Shown: positions 23,701 to 35,236 of the stretch, one piece after another
Layout of the letters: every line of letters begins with the position of its first letter
How positions within the stretch are numbered: position 1 is the first letter of the stretch
The notes under the pieces: generated by a model
The model's input: the letters and a program-made list of their open reading frames with translations, nothing else
What the model was told of the DNA's origin: nothing
Databases searched by the model: none
Position numbers and translations under genes: made by a program
Assembly: GCF_020283565.1 (NCBI RefSeq)
Contig: NC_060060.1
Location: 2,294,001-2,358,000 of the forward strand
Origin: Trifolium pratense
Taxonomy: Eukaryota > Streptophyta > Magnoliopsida > Fabales > Fabaceae
DNA length: 64,000 nucleotides
Direction of reading: 5' to 3'

Positions 23701-26700
23701 ACTTTTTCACCAGTGGCTAAGCTAACCACAGTGAGAATGGTCATTGCTCTAGCAACTGTTCACAATTGGTTTCTTCATCAGTTGGGTGTGACCAATGCTT
23801 TTCTTCATGGAGATTTGCAAGAAGATGTGCATATGACTCCACCACCTGGTGTTACCAATGACCCTAACAAGGTTTGTAAATTGGTTAAGTCACTTTATGG
23901 TCTTAAGCAGGCTAGCCGACAGTGGTATGCCAAGCATACTTCACTTTTGCTCTCCCATGGTTACAAACAAGCCCACTGCGATCATTCTTTGTTCACTAAA
24001 CATGATGCTTCACATTTCACATTATTACTGGTGTATGTTGATGATGTCATTATTGCTGGTAATCACATGGCAGAATTCTCTTATGTGAAGAATCTCCTTC
24101 ACAATGCCTTCAAAATTAAGGATTTGGGACAATTGAAGTACTTCTTAGGACTTGAAGTAGCACATTCAGCTAAAGGTATTTCTTTGTGTCAAAGGAAGCA
24201 TTGTCTCGACTTATTGACTGATTCTGGCCTCCTTGGAGCTAAACCAGTCTCTACACCTTCTAATGCTTCCATCAAGCTCCATGCTGATGACACTGCCCCT
24301 TATGAAGATATTTCTGCCTATCGACATTTGGTAGGCCGTTTGTTGTATCTTAATACCACTCGTCCTGACATCACATTCATTACTCAACAACTGAGTCAGT
24401 TTCTATCTAAGCCCACTCACACACACTACAATGCAGCTATGCGTGTTCTTAAGTATCTCAAAAATTGTCCTGGGCGCGGTCTCTTTTTTCCACGTACGTC
24501 CACACTTCATATTCTGGGATTTTCTGATGCTGATTGGGCCGGGTGCAAAGATTCACGCCGCTCCATTCTGGTCAATGCTTTTTCTTAGGCCAATCTCTCA
24601 TCTCTTGGCACACTAAGAAGCAAATAGCTGTTGCTCGTTCTTCCTCCGAGGCAGAGTATCGTGCTCTTGCTTCTGCCACTTGCGAGCTCCAATGGCTTGT
24701 TTACTTGCTTCAGGACCTTCATGTGCTCTACTGTGACCACCAGAATGCGCTACTGTGACCACCAGAATGCGCTCCACATTGCTGCTAATCCCGTGTTCCA
24801 CGAACGCACTAAGCATCTGGACATCGACTGCCACGTTGTGCGTGAAAAGCTGCAAGCAGACCTCATGAAACTTCTTCCTGTTTCCTCCAAAGACCAAATC
24901 GCAGATTTCTTCACTAAGTCCCTTCTTCCTCAACCATTTGGCATTTTATTAGCCAAGTTGGGCATGGTTGATATCTACCAAGCTCCAACTTGTGGGAGGG
25001 TATTGGAGCATATATATACCAGTTACAGCCACAAAGTCAAAATAGTTAGCTAGGCTTTATTGTTTTGTGATTCTCTGTCTGCAAGTACACCATTCTAGCA
25101 TAGACCTTAGCTATTTGTATATATACACTAAGCCTTGTACACATTTCTGAAATAATGAAAGAATGGTTTTTCATTCCCTTTTCTCTCTTTTCATAATACA
25201 TACACACATACACAAAGAACTAACGGCAGTTAAAAAAATTCCTCGTACCAATTTTGGCAAGGTTAACCATGAAAAAGTCATTTTAAAAGCTATAAATTCA
25301 AGCATAGGAATGATGAGAGAATGACCCCAAAAATCAATTTAAAGCTACTAAAATATTTAAAATATAAACACTTGAGAGAATGTCATTAATGAATTAAGGA
25401 AAGAAATTAGGGCAGAAGTTTCCTCTAGATGTTTTTATGACGGCATCAAGGTTATAAAATACTACAAATTGCATATAATATATTCGCAAGATAATCTAAA
25501 TAAATAAATACAACAAACTAATTCTAATAGATAATTATTCTAAAAGATACAATTAAGATGTTATAAGATGGTTTTCCATATATTCTAACAAACAGAAAGA
25601 TCGGAGAATGAGAGCTGAGCAACTAAAATTACCTGAGAAAGAACCCATCCAGTATTGTAGTGCCTCTGTGGAAGTTTCAGATAGGTATCCAGTGCTTCCT
25701 ACTCCACCATAAACAGATATTAAGAAACATGCACTTGAGGACAAGATATTTTCTTGATTTTATTTTTCCTTCTTCGTATTACTAATCTCATGAATATAAT
25801 GTGGCACTCTCTAATAGTTAATATGAATGATATCTGGATTTTCTCAACAAATATTTGATTCATACCTGGCACTTATACAAGCAGGCAAGCCTATAACCTT
25901 CACCGAGAACTCTTAGAAGGGACAATATTTCTGATGCACCAGTGATGACTTTAGACTCGCTTGTTACTTGCTCACTAACTTGAAGAGTTGCTGCATCTTG
26001 TTCATAAGATTTAGCTTCCATGGCAGCAGATGAACAAGATGTTGTTGATGTAGTATTTAAACGACTAACATCCAGAACATCATTATGAATCCCTAAAATA
26101 AAGAAATGGTTCATTATTTGAAATAAAAGGAAATTTAAGGCAATTATTACCTTAAGATAAAATATCCATAAACCACAATTTCAAAAGTTAACGAAAACAC
26201 TTCAGCTAATTAGACTTCAACATATTATGATGGCACTTGGCCGTAGATTCATAGTTCTATTTGGCATCACCAAATTATATCAACGGATATCAAAGGCCTC
26301 AGCACAACCAACAATGATTTGGATTTTCTTGTGATAATATCTTAGAAAGATAATAGCATAGAAGACAAATGCTAAAATAACTCTAAATTCATTAGGCGGG
26401 AAACAAGGTGCTAAAGTGAATGAATGGGTTTAATGAACATTGCATCAACACTATTTAAGAAGGCATTTGCAAATACAGGAACTAAACTGATATAATTAGT
26501 GAGATATATAAGTAATTATCACCTCCGTCAATATTTTCATTGGCCCATGACTGTCCCTTACGAATTGTCATGGTACGAAATGTCATTGGGCCAAGCTTTG
26601 ACCCTCCCTTATAAGAGTTGCTAGTTCCGTTTCCAGATACAATTGTTGCATTGGCATTTGAAGTTACACTTGCTTCGCTAGAGAGTCTTGAACTTCGTCT

Positions 26701-29700
26701 AGGACCAGAATCAGAAAATAACCTACCAGAAATCTGGAACGGTATATATACATATCAAGAGGGGGGGAAAGAATGGTAAAATGAGAGAATATAATATCAT
26801 ACAGTCTGTACTCTGTAACTATCACCATTGAACCAAAATTACAAATCATCTCAGTCATACCAAAAACCCTTTAAAATATTCAGTAGAATAAATGGTCAAT
26901 TGATTAACATTATATTATGGAAACTCATATTATAATGCATGCTATAGAAAATTAAAATTTAGAAATACCAGAATACAAAATAAATTACAGTTGACTTAGA
27001 TGTGGAGATATGGAAAATTAACTATATTACAGCCATCTAAATGAGAAAGAATGTTAACGTGGTGTTTAAAAGTGTGACAATCTTATAATAAAAGGCATGC
27101 CTTGTTCAGTGCTTGATTTAAGATTGCCAGTTTTGACGTCACAAACTCGCTATAATTTTTTTATTTTTAGGGTAATTTAGTAAATTACAGAAAATAGACT
27201 AATAAACTCTATAGTTTACAAAATGGTAACACTAAGTTTACAAAAAAATTTAGAACTAATAAACTCTCTTGAAAAATAAACTCTCTATAGTTTTGCCTTC
27301 ATCTTATTCTTTCTAAAAAAAAAATTTATTGACTAATAAACTTTCTATAATCTTTTTATTTTTTTATGTTTTGTTCTATAATCCTATAATTTTAGGGTAA
27401 TTTAGTAAATTACAGTTGACTGAGATGTGGAGATATGAAAAATTAACTATATTACAGCCATCTAAATGAGAAAGAATGTTAATGTGATGTCTAAAAGTGT
27501 GACAATCCTATAATAAAAGGCTCGCCTTGTTCGGTGCTTGATTTAAGATTGCCAGTTTTGACATCACAGCAATTTCACAAAAATCAACAACGCATCACTA
27601 TGTTAGTAATAGACCTCCAACTACAAGGAAGAAGCCTAGAAATATAGTAACTCTTGGGGCAGAATATATCTTATTAGTAGGCAGTTTTATTTATTTGTAA
27701 CTGTTGTATTGTTAGTAACTGCTACGTAACTGATGTAGGAAGTGTGAACAGGACTAAATGATGATTGATAAGTACATTCTGTGTATTAATTGTTTACCCA
27801 ATCAGCTCTATCCCACTGCTGCCAAAAGAAAAATATATCCAACATTGTCATGGTCTACTTCAGATTAAGCCATTTGATCAAATCAATGTCCACTACATAG
27901 AAAATGCCACATATATTGATGTGTTAATTTAGTAATGCAAATGGCGACAGAACATTTGAACCAACCTTTCGTAACCTTCCTTCACCCACAAACTTTCTTC
28001 GAGGGGCTTGAATGGGGGCTTGAATAGTAGAGTTAACTGTCGACTTAGGAGAATTGTCAGAATTAAGTGTGCTCAGATTTGGGCCATTTGGCATCACATT
28101 CCTACACAAAGGGGGTGGAGCAACAGCTGACAACTGCAAAAGAAGACAGCATAACATGTCATTTGTTCAGGGGGAAAAATTAAATGTCAAATACACATCT
28201 ACTTGACCAAGGAGACTGCATATTTAAGGAAAAAAATAAGACGCATTTACATTTATTTGAGTCCTACTGAATACTGATCATATTCAAAATTGTGGAAAGT
28301 GGAAACTATACAAAAGAAAACTACAGACAGTTACCTGTGTGGCCATTGGAGATGGGGTGTTATAGAATGACATGTTAGATGAACCACTACTGGTAAGTTG
28401 ACCAGCAGCTCCTCCTATTATAGATGATCCATGAGGATTTGCAGCAATATCCTTTAGACCTTGCATATGTCTTAGTTGCCTTGGACTCATGTCTTCGGAG
28501 ACACTGTGTCTGGTAGCAACTGCATGACAATCTTCAGTTGACAAATTTTGAGAGGTTGAGCAATTTAGGTATTGCTTTTGTATGCAAAAAGAAGCTGCTT
28601 CACCAAAAACTGTAGTAGCTTCTTCAGCAGCACCTAAATTAACAGGAAACAATACGGTCATAATAATGAAAACAACATAATGCATGAAAGTAAAAAATAT
28701 TATTTAGATAACTAGAGGTATTTTAAAAAATTTAGACGAGCAATTAATAACACTACGTCTAGTTTCAAACTACTTTCCTGGCAAACTTCTTCTTAGTATT
28801 ATTAATTTCAATATTTAGTGGAACAATAGGCACTTTGGGATTCTGTCTATTTTTTCATCTACCGCCAGTTATGGGCAAACCATAATAAACTCATGACTGA
28901 TACTTAGTCACCAAAACAAACAGTTTAAACCATTTGTGCATATTATGCTAATACATCCTACAAAGTTTAACATGTTTTCTTTGCTTTAAGCAGTTTTCTT
29001 ATCTAGCTAAAAACAACAGGTGTACTTGTCCAAACGGGAAATACAGAACTCCCCTCTAAACTAAACATGTTCCCAATAGGTTAATCAAGTATGTGCAATG
29101 AACTTTGGGAATCAAGTGAATTCGTCTCACAGACCTAATATGCACAACTCCTCATATGCAGCCCACATCAGAGGATCCATCGATAGTGCCTGCTTAAAAT
29201 GATTTATGGCACTTTTCTTTCTGTCAGTGTACCTGGAAAGGCAGAATAGTAATTAAAGGGAATTTAGAATATGAAAATAGCATGAAGATAGCATGAAGTA
29301 AAGTACAAGTTAAAGCAAATAAAATTATTTAAAGATGGTTCAAAGAAAATCAGTCCCAAGAACACAACGGACCAACTCTTCCAATTATATAAAGCACAAT
29401 ACTTTAACGGGAAGAAACCACCAAATGACAATCAAACAGGAAGGGATGCAGGTAAAAATGAAAGAGATTATCTACAATTCATAATGTTGAGAATCCTGTG
29501 CAAATATAAAGCACTTACATAAATCAAAATATTTTTTATGCTTAGGCTGCGTAGTATAAATATTGAAATCACACCTTATCATCTACTCAAAGCGTGTCAA
29601 AATTATGCCTCCGCAAAGAATAAAATCAACAATAAAAAACTGTGAACAAAAACACTTTCGACTATGTTTAACTTCATGTAATTGTTAAATATTTGTATTT

Positions 29701-32700
29701 TGTATTTGTATACATGTATGATTTAGCCAAATTATATCACTAAATTAACAAAGTAAATTCAAATGGATTTTAAGTAGGATCATGGGAAGACTAAAACCTG
29801 TAAACCTGCCCCAATAGATAATGACCAGGTGCACCATTTGGAACCTACATAGTAAAAAAAATCAGCAAATCAAATCATTCGCCTTCTCCCACAAAATGTA
29901 CCAACAAAGTATAACAAAAAAACAACTTAATACATGGGCATGTGATGGGACCCGAAAGTCCAATAGCCCACCTACATGGAAGGTAAAGAATAAAGATATA
30001 CTCCAAAAGGGGGGATAGGATGTAGCACTCTTCCATAGGCAGTTATGTACTTAATTAAGCGGAATAGTTATGTTGCTCATGTGTATTTTTAATTTGGAAG
30101 TCGTGTAGGAGTAGGACAGTCATGTATTTAATTATGCGGGATAGTTATGTAGCTCATGTGCATTTAATTATGCAGGAGAATTATCTGATATCTACAAATT
30201 ATGTATCTAATTATGTGTGACAATTAGTAGAAGTTAGGAAATAAAAGTGATGTATTCCAAATATATGATGTAAAGTATGGGGTTAGCAGACAATTATGGT
30301 GTGCATTTGGTAGTTAAGTTTTGGACATACTTCATTCACTGCAGGAGCTTTGCAACTCTGCTACAGCACCCTTGCTGTAATTTGGGGGAAATTCTGTGTT
30401 TAACCGTGATAAACATTAACTGAACACCAATTTCATTTGGTGTTCTATCAGCATGTCAGAAGTTATGTGATAAGTGAATAACTAAAATAGCAAACTGAAC
30501 TAGAAAATGAAACATTGAAAGAAGGATAAAAAATTTAGAATTGTTTGGGAAACAAGACATAGTCACCTACACATTTCTTAACATTTCATAATATATTTAA
30601 ATTAATAATAGGGTCATAATCATCAATTTGAAGTACATTCTAAATTGAGCTATTAGTTTATACCTCTGCACCCGGCTCATTACCAGGGCACAATGCTGCT
30701 TCAGCTTCGCTAAGAAGATTCATATGAAAGCATGATATTGCAAACAAGTATCGGGATTGAGGCATTTTTGTTCCTTCAAGTAATAAAAAAGAAAATTTTT
30801 GAGAAATAATAAGCACACTTAAAAAACAATAGCATACAAAGGAAAGAAATCATTCTATTAAAAGCTAATTAAGAAGCAGAAAAAAAATTATTATATTGAA
30901 AAATAATAGGAACCAAAGTTGTCTCGTGGTAGTATGACAGGGCGATTTTGTGGCAACATGCTATTCAGAGGCCATTGTGCAGTTGCTTTTACAAGTTGGG
31001 TGGCAGACATGTCAACTGTGGCAGAAATAGCACCAAAATCAACTCTGTGAGAGGGTGGGGGCACACAGGCTTGATCTATTTTTAAGTTACAAATTTACAA
31101 CAGTAAACACTAGGAACCCAATATGCAGCGAGCATGCTGGCACATATCTCTTCCATCTCTTACTCGCACATATCCAGTGAACATAGTTTTCTCGATCATA
31201 ACCTATCTCTGGCTAACTGCATTTTCCTTCACTCCTTTTTTGTTCTGTATTTCCCTATTTTTGGAGTCTCTCAATTCCCCCTGCTTGTTTTTGTTCTGTA
31301 TATCTCTCCATATCCGCTCTCTATATTTTCATCTCAGTTCCTCTCTTCAGTAAATCTCGTGACTTTCATAACTCTCGTTTTTGTGAATATAATATTACCA
31401 TCACGCTATATATGCCCTCTGTTCAGGGGTCCCCTCTAAATTTTCTTTCGTTTTAAAAACTTCATGGTAATTCTTTTTAAAAATTTAATGGGAATAGTGT
31501 GTAGTGAATGTGACGAAATTTTTATCAGCTGTCATGCTTCTGCGAAAAGCATGTTGCCACCTGAACATTGTTGTGATAAACTTATACCTTCCACCTATTT
31601 GGCCGATACTTTAAAATTGTAAATATATCTGTATACACTACACCAAAATACATATTCAGGGAGTATCCTCTAATTTCTTTTTATATTTTAAATAAATTAT
31701 TGAGTGATATGTTAGAGATACAGCTTCAATATGTTTGAGTATGCAACTCCAAAAACATGCGTTAAAAACTTTTTGTACAGAAAGGACAGATTATGTGGTT
31801 TATGTGTGTTCAAACCTTTGACTTAGGTCCTTAAAAAGCAACGGTTGCACTAAAGAAGAAACAAGGCTTTAGGTTTAGGACATTAATGGAGATATACATT
31901 ATCCACTTGAAGATGGGAGTGGACTTAAGCTATGCTAATTTGGATGAGGGGCCTGGAAGAGATAAAAATATTGCAATTAGCATTACAAAGTGCATAGTAG
32001 GAAATAATGATGTTTAGTGAAATCTTTATGGCAAAATAATTCTTTTTAAGAGTTCCCCCATATCGAGTTGTATCGTACCAATGTCGTATTAAGTATCTGG
32101 ACTTCATAGCTTGCCCCATGCACCGCCATCCGTTTATTAATAAGCATTGATATTATTAATAGGAACATAACTCAAAAAATGATCAAGAAAATAAATAAAT
32201 AACTATTATGAGAAACGTACCCTTTAAAATATGGTATGCAGAATAAGCTTGATTACTCTGCAAGTAACAGGCAGCTAATAATTGCAAATTTGTCTGCCCA
32301 AAACAAAAATAATTACCAAACAGTAACTTATAGAGTGCGTAAAAAAAATTCCTTCAGTAAGTAATACAGACTTTCTATATAGCCAAATAAAGGACATTGA
32401 ACAAATTACACAAACTACAATTAATTAATAATTGAAAAACGCTACAAGGACACAAAATTCTTTGCAAAACACATCATAATCTCAGGAATAACAAAAAAGG
32501 AAACCTATGAATTTAAAAAGACTAGGTCAACATCCTTTAAAAAAAAAAGACTAGGTCAACATTGTATAATATTAATAAGGGTTTGTCTAACATGTGCAAC
32601 ATTGCACATGTTAAAGTAACCAAAAGTAGTAACTATTTAATGAAAAACAACAATTATTTATTAAAAAATTATACATTTAATATAAAATGCACAAGTTCCA

Positions 32701-34037
32701 ATTCAAACTTACTATTTTAAATTTCTTAACATGTGCAAATTTACACATGATAGAAAAACCCTATTAATAATAATAGTTATAATTAAAAATTATAATTAAT
32801 ATTACACATTTTGAGTGTGAAGCTCACACCTGATATGCTCCCAGGTTCTCTATACTACTGCAGTCATATATTCAAGTATTCGCTGCAGTCAACAAATCAG
32901 AATGACTCACATTCGTACCGCAGTAAATCAAATTTTAAACAAGAACTTGGAGTGTAAGTCGTCTGATTTTATAATTCAATTCAACGGTTCCGAATTGCTG
33001 ACGGCAGCAACTCTGTGAATATATGACCACAAGGAAATCGGGATTCCACTTCACATCAGTGTTGTAAATCGCAGATGAAGTAAAATAACAGTTTATTCGA
33101 ATTCCAGTACACAACAGTGCAATAATGTCCCTACATCTGCGCTATTTTACAACATTTTGTACTAAACAGTGCATTGCAGAACACCCAAAAATTAGTTCGA
33201 ATTCCGCTATACTATAGCCGCTATTTAACAACACTAAACATAAACCTAATGGAAAATTCAAATCCCAATTTAACCACAATAGTAAAATCAAAATTAAACC
33301 AGCACAAAAATATAAAACTGAATCCAAATCTCGCCAAAGCCCAAAGCTACCAAAACCCCTTTCAGTTTAACTCCACAAGCAACTTCAAATATCAAAAGAG
33401 AGGGAAAATCGTCATCTACCATTTTCATCACATAACTTCACATCAGTGCTTCTGCAACACAGCAGTTCAATAAAGTCCCTACATTTGCGGTACTTAACAA
33501 CATTTTGTACTAAACAGTGTATTTCCGAAAAACATAAAATTTATTCGAATTCCACTATGCTATAGCCACTATTTAACAAAACTATATGCATAAAACCTAA
33601 TAGAAAATTCTAATTCAAATTCAACTAACACAAAATATAAAACCGAATCCAAATCTCACGAAAGCTACCAAAAATCCATCTAGAAACTTCCACAAATCAA
33701 TTAAACTAAAAAGATTCTTATAACCTAACAAAAAATCACCGATCTCGAAGCACAGTAACATAACAATCGAAACTAACTAGCATTCTAAAAACCAAAAAAA
33801 ATAAAAAAAAAATTATAAATCGAAGTTAATTGAGCTCGTAGTAATAACAAATCGAATTCGTTTAATTCATTTATGATTTAGGTTTTGCAAATGAACAACA
33901 AAAATATGTAGTGAATGAAATTGAAGAAAAACCTCGGTAGGGAACTGAGCACAGAGACGTTGAGAGATGAAGATAGCGTTGGAGTGCATGAAATGATGAA
34001 GACTTTTGTGAACGCAATCTATGAGAATCGATTCCAT
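17764..34037 (-). CDS. CDC27B: CDC27/APC3 (HOBBIT-type) subunit of the anaphase-promoting complex, 16 exons, 757 aa
   Basis: Sixteen exons join in frame with GT/AG borders: 34037-33933, 32293-32221, 30773-30664, 29844-29798, 29232-29135, 28633-28335, 28133-27966, 26733-26523, 26092-25866, 25698-25633, 20092-19973, 19427-19351, 18799-18680, 18601-18382, 18272-17991 and 17814-17764. They total 2274 bases with the stop. The first about 130 residues hold N-terminal TPRs. A long Ser-rich linker follows, with FYNTPSPMA and APRRKF and several S/T-P sites. The C-terminal half is a TPR superhelix ([28 protein letters not shown]-like, [12 protein letters not shown]). In eukaryotes CDC27 is a scaffold TPR subunit of the APC/C that binds the IR tail of CDC20/CDH1 activators and drives degradation of cyclins. 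The length matches the plant B-type (HBT) protein. All introns are expanded by transposons, yet the coding frame is intact. Confidence 0.93.
19630..19813. mobile_element. MITE in CDC27B intron 11 (9-bp TSD)
   Basis: The ends pair as inverted repeats: AGTGATATTTGTACAA at 19632-19647 against TTGTACAAATATCATT near the right end. They are flanked by TTAAATAAA at 19621-19629 and 19814-19822. A 9-bp duplication fits a Mutator-type non-autonomous element. It lies between exons 11 (ends 19973) and 12 (starts 19427). Confidence 0.85.
20271..20462 (+). repeat. 5' LTR of the intronic Copia element
   Basis: 192 bp, starting TATTGGAGCATATACC and ending TTTCATAATA. A TATA-like TTTGTATATATAC lies at about 20381-20393. 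Directly after it comes TTAATATGTTATCAG, a weak match to the initiator-Met tRNA primer site. Confidence 0.9.
20628..25000 (+). pseudogene. Degenerate Copia gag-pol
   Basis: Reading order is normal for Copia. Gag starts at 20628 and has a CCHC-type knuckle ([14 protein letters not shown], about 21451). The protease motif DSGAND is near 21835. The integrase has its HHCC and DDE regions (22270-23340). The reverse transcriptase has YVDD near 24031. The RNase H part (SDADWAGC, then EAEYRAL) runs to about 25000. The coding region is split by at least six breaks: a shift near 21070, in-frame stops near 21775, 22222 and 23344, a shift near 24586, and a 22-bp tandem duplication (24729-24750 repeated at 24751-24772) in RNase H. 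The copy cannot make a complete polyprotein. Confidence 0.9.
25001..25198 (+). repeat. 3' LTR of the intronic Copia element
   Basis: 198 bp. Compared with the 5' LTR it has one base change (ACAGCCAC for ACAGACAC), a 4-bp longer TA run after GGAGCATA, and an extra CA before CTAAGCC. Confidence 0.9.
26978..27569. repeat. Direct duplication in CDC27B intron 7
   Basis: The block at about 26978-27147 (TAAATTACAGTTGACTTAGA through GATTGCCAGTTTTGACGTCA) recurs with a few changes at about 27403-27569. The spacer of about 250 bp contains TAATAAACTCT repeats. No protein is encoded. The block lies between exons 8 (starts 26733) and 7 (ends 27966). Confidence 0.85.
29943..30450 (+). mobile_element. Solo LTR (508 bp) in CDC27B intron 3
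   Basis: The segment begins TGATGGGACCCG and ends GGTGTTCTATCA. It is flanked by an exact GCATG duplication at 29938-29942 and 30451-30455. There is no internal domain. This is what remains after recombination between two LTRs. The superfamily cannot be told from the LTR alone, and the orientation follows from the TG..CA reading only. Confidence 0.85.
30892..31100 (-). other. Unexplained 68-codon open segment in CDC27B intron 2
   Basis: An open frame on the minus strand reads [20 protein letters not shown] and then [15 protein letters not shown]. Its codon use looks protein-like, but it has no splice phase that fits the CDC27B frame, and the known family protein has nothing at this place. 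It may be a fragment of a transposon or of another gene. Confidence 0.3.
32578..32761. mobile_element. MITE in CDC27B intron 1
   Basis: The ends AGGGTTTGTCTAACATGTGC and (inverted, right) AGGGTTTTTCTATCATGTG match. The flanks share TATTAATA on both sides, an 8-bp duplication. The left part also holds a perfect inverted ACATGTGCAA / TTGCACATGT at about 32592-32613. This fits a hAT- or Mutator-type non-autonomous element. Confidence 0.75.
33050..33700. repeat. Tandem duplication (about 350-bp unit) in CDC27B intron 1
   Basis: The unit from about 33050 to 33360 recurs from about 33436 to 33690. Landmarks are CATTTTGTACTAAACAGTG at 33151 and 33500, CGAATTCC followed by CTATAGC and CTATTTAACAA, and CCAAATCTC near the end. 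The copies are diverged and contain indels. Confidence 0.75.
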
Positions 34038-34330
34038 GGTGAAGTTTTAGCTACGAAAAGTTGGTTTTTCGGTTTTCGAATTTTGGAGAAAAAGAGAGGA
34101 AGAGGGAGAACAAAGAACTGAACTCAAAATGTACCAGTTTGGGGTTTTTTTTTTGGGTTTTTGTGTTTTGGGTTTGGTTCAATTCATGGTGGCACGTGAC
34201 TTAACCATGTTTTTTGAAATTTGGTCACGTGACTACGAAGTCATACCAGGGTCTTGGATAAACTGACCCATTCCGGTCCATTTTATGAAGTAAGTTTTCT
34301 CTGTTTTTTTTTATTTTAACGGTAAGAATA
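34038..34330 (-). promoter_or_regulatory. CDC27B 5' region with paired G-boxes
   Basis: Upstream of the CDC27B start codon (34037 on the minus strand) two CACGTG G-boxes stand at 34193-34198 and 34226-34231. They are 33 bp apart, about three helical turns. Both sit in a CACGTGAC context, which suits bZIP or bHLH factors. The intervening sequence is AT-rich. Binding is inference. Confidence 0.5.
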
Positions 34331-35236
34331 TTATTATTAATAATTGATCTCTGCTTAAGAAGAAGAACACCATCACACAACAAGAAAATCGCGTGAAAAC
34401 ACACCAACACCAACTCTAGCGGCGTCGAATCTTGACCACCACCACCACTGATTTCTAAGAAGAGGAAACAAAACACGGTCACAAAGAGGAACACGATAGA
34501 TATAAGCAAATAGCAGCGCAATTTCAAACTCTATCAAGCCTTGTGTTTTCACTCTTAGTTGGCACTCTTGTGCTTTTTGTGTTATTAATAAAATTCTCCT
34601 TTTGCCACTTGAAAAAAAATTGACATATGTGAATTTTGTATAATCTTCCAATTAATGTATAACAATTGTATTATAAGATTTGTGAATTTTGTATAATCTT
34701 TCAATTCTCCATGAGTTATAATTTTTCTAAAATATTATCTCTAAAATCCATTCAATGGATCTAGTAATTAGATAGCCAAAATCATATTTGCCTATATAAA
34801 AAAGTTTTCTTTACTCTTGTGAAGATCTGATTGTTGTTGGGATAAGTCATTTTTTCCAACAATAATAAAATTGTTGAGAAAAAAAATTAACTTATTACAA
34901 CGACTTAAATTAGTTGCTACTATATGTATATTTTTGTCAACAATTTGAATGTTGCTGCAAAATGGTCGTTGCCAAAAATCTTATTTCTTGTAGTGATGGA
35001 TGATGGATCTAGTAATTACATAGCCAAAATCATCTTTGCCTATATTTTGAAGATCTGAGCTATAGTGGTGATGGAACATATGAGAACGAACAACCATTGC
35101 AATCGACAGTAGTGACGACAGCGGCGTTGGACTTCGCGGCGGTTTATTTGACAGTGGTTTATTTTTCTTTTTGTTGAAGTCTCTCTCTTTCTAATACAAT
35201 TCTGTTTTCTTTTTTAAATAAATTTTTTTTTGATAG
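34331..35236. other. No gene seen
   Basis: A repeat-bearing intergenic stretch. GTGAATTTTGTATAATCTT occurs at about 34629 and 34681. A block GGATCTAGTAATTA..ATAGCCAAAATCAT occurs at about 34757 and 35003, as though a MITE-like insert of about 250 bp carried a duplicate flank. The two overlapping open frames on the minus strand (34225-34651) have no recognisable domain. Confidence 0.4.

Larger units (their letters stand above)
20271..25198 (+). mobile_element. Copia LTR retrotransposon in CDC27B intron 10, antisense to the gene
   Basis: A 192-bp 5' LTR (20271-20462) and a 198-bp 3' LTR (25001-25198) flank about 4.5 kb. The TSD CATAC is exact (20266-20270 and 25199-25203). The LTRs begin TATTGG and end AATA, so the termini are TA..TA rather than TG..CA. 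A purine-rich tract (GTGGGAGGG, 24992-25000) abuts the 3' LTR. The LTRs differ by one substitution and two short TA/CA indels. The element sits in the 5.5-kb intron between exons 10 and 11 of CDC27B. Confidence 0.95.

Noticed and set aside
34225..34651. Two overlapping minus-strand frames upstream of CDC27B
   Set aside because: No domain, no conserved start, and they overlap the CDC27B promoter.
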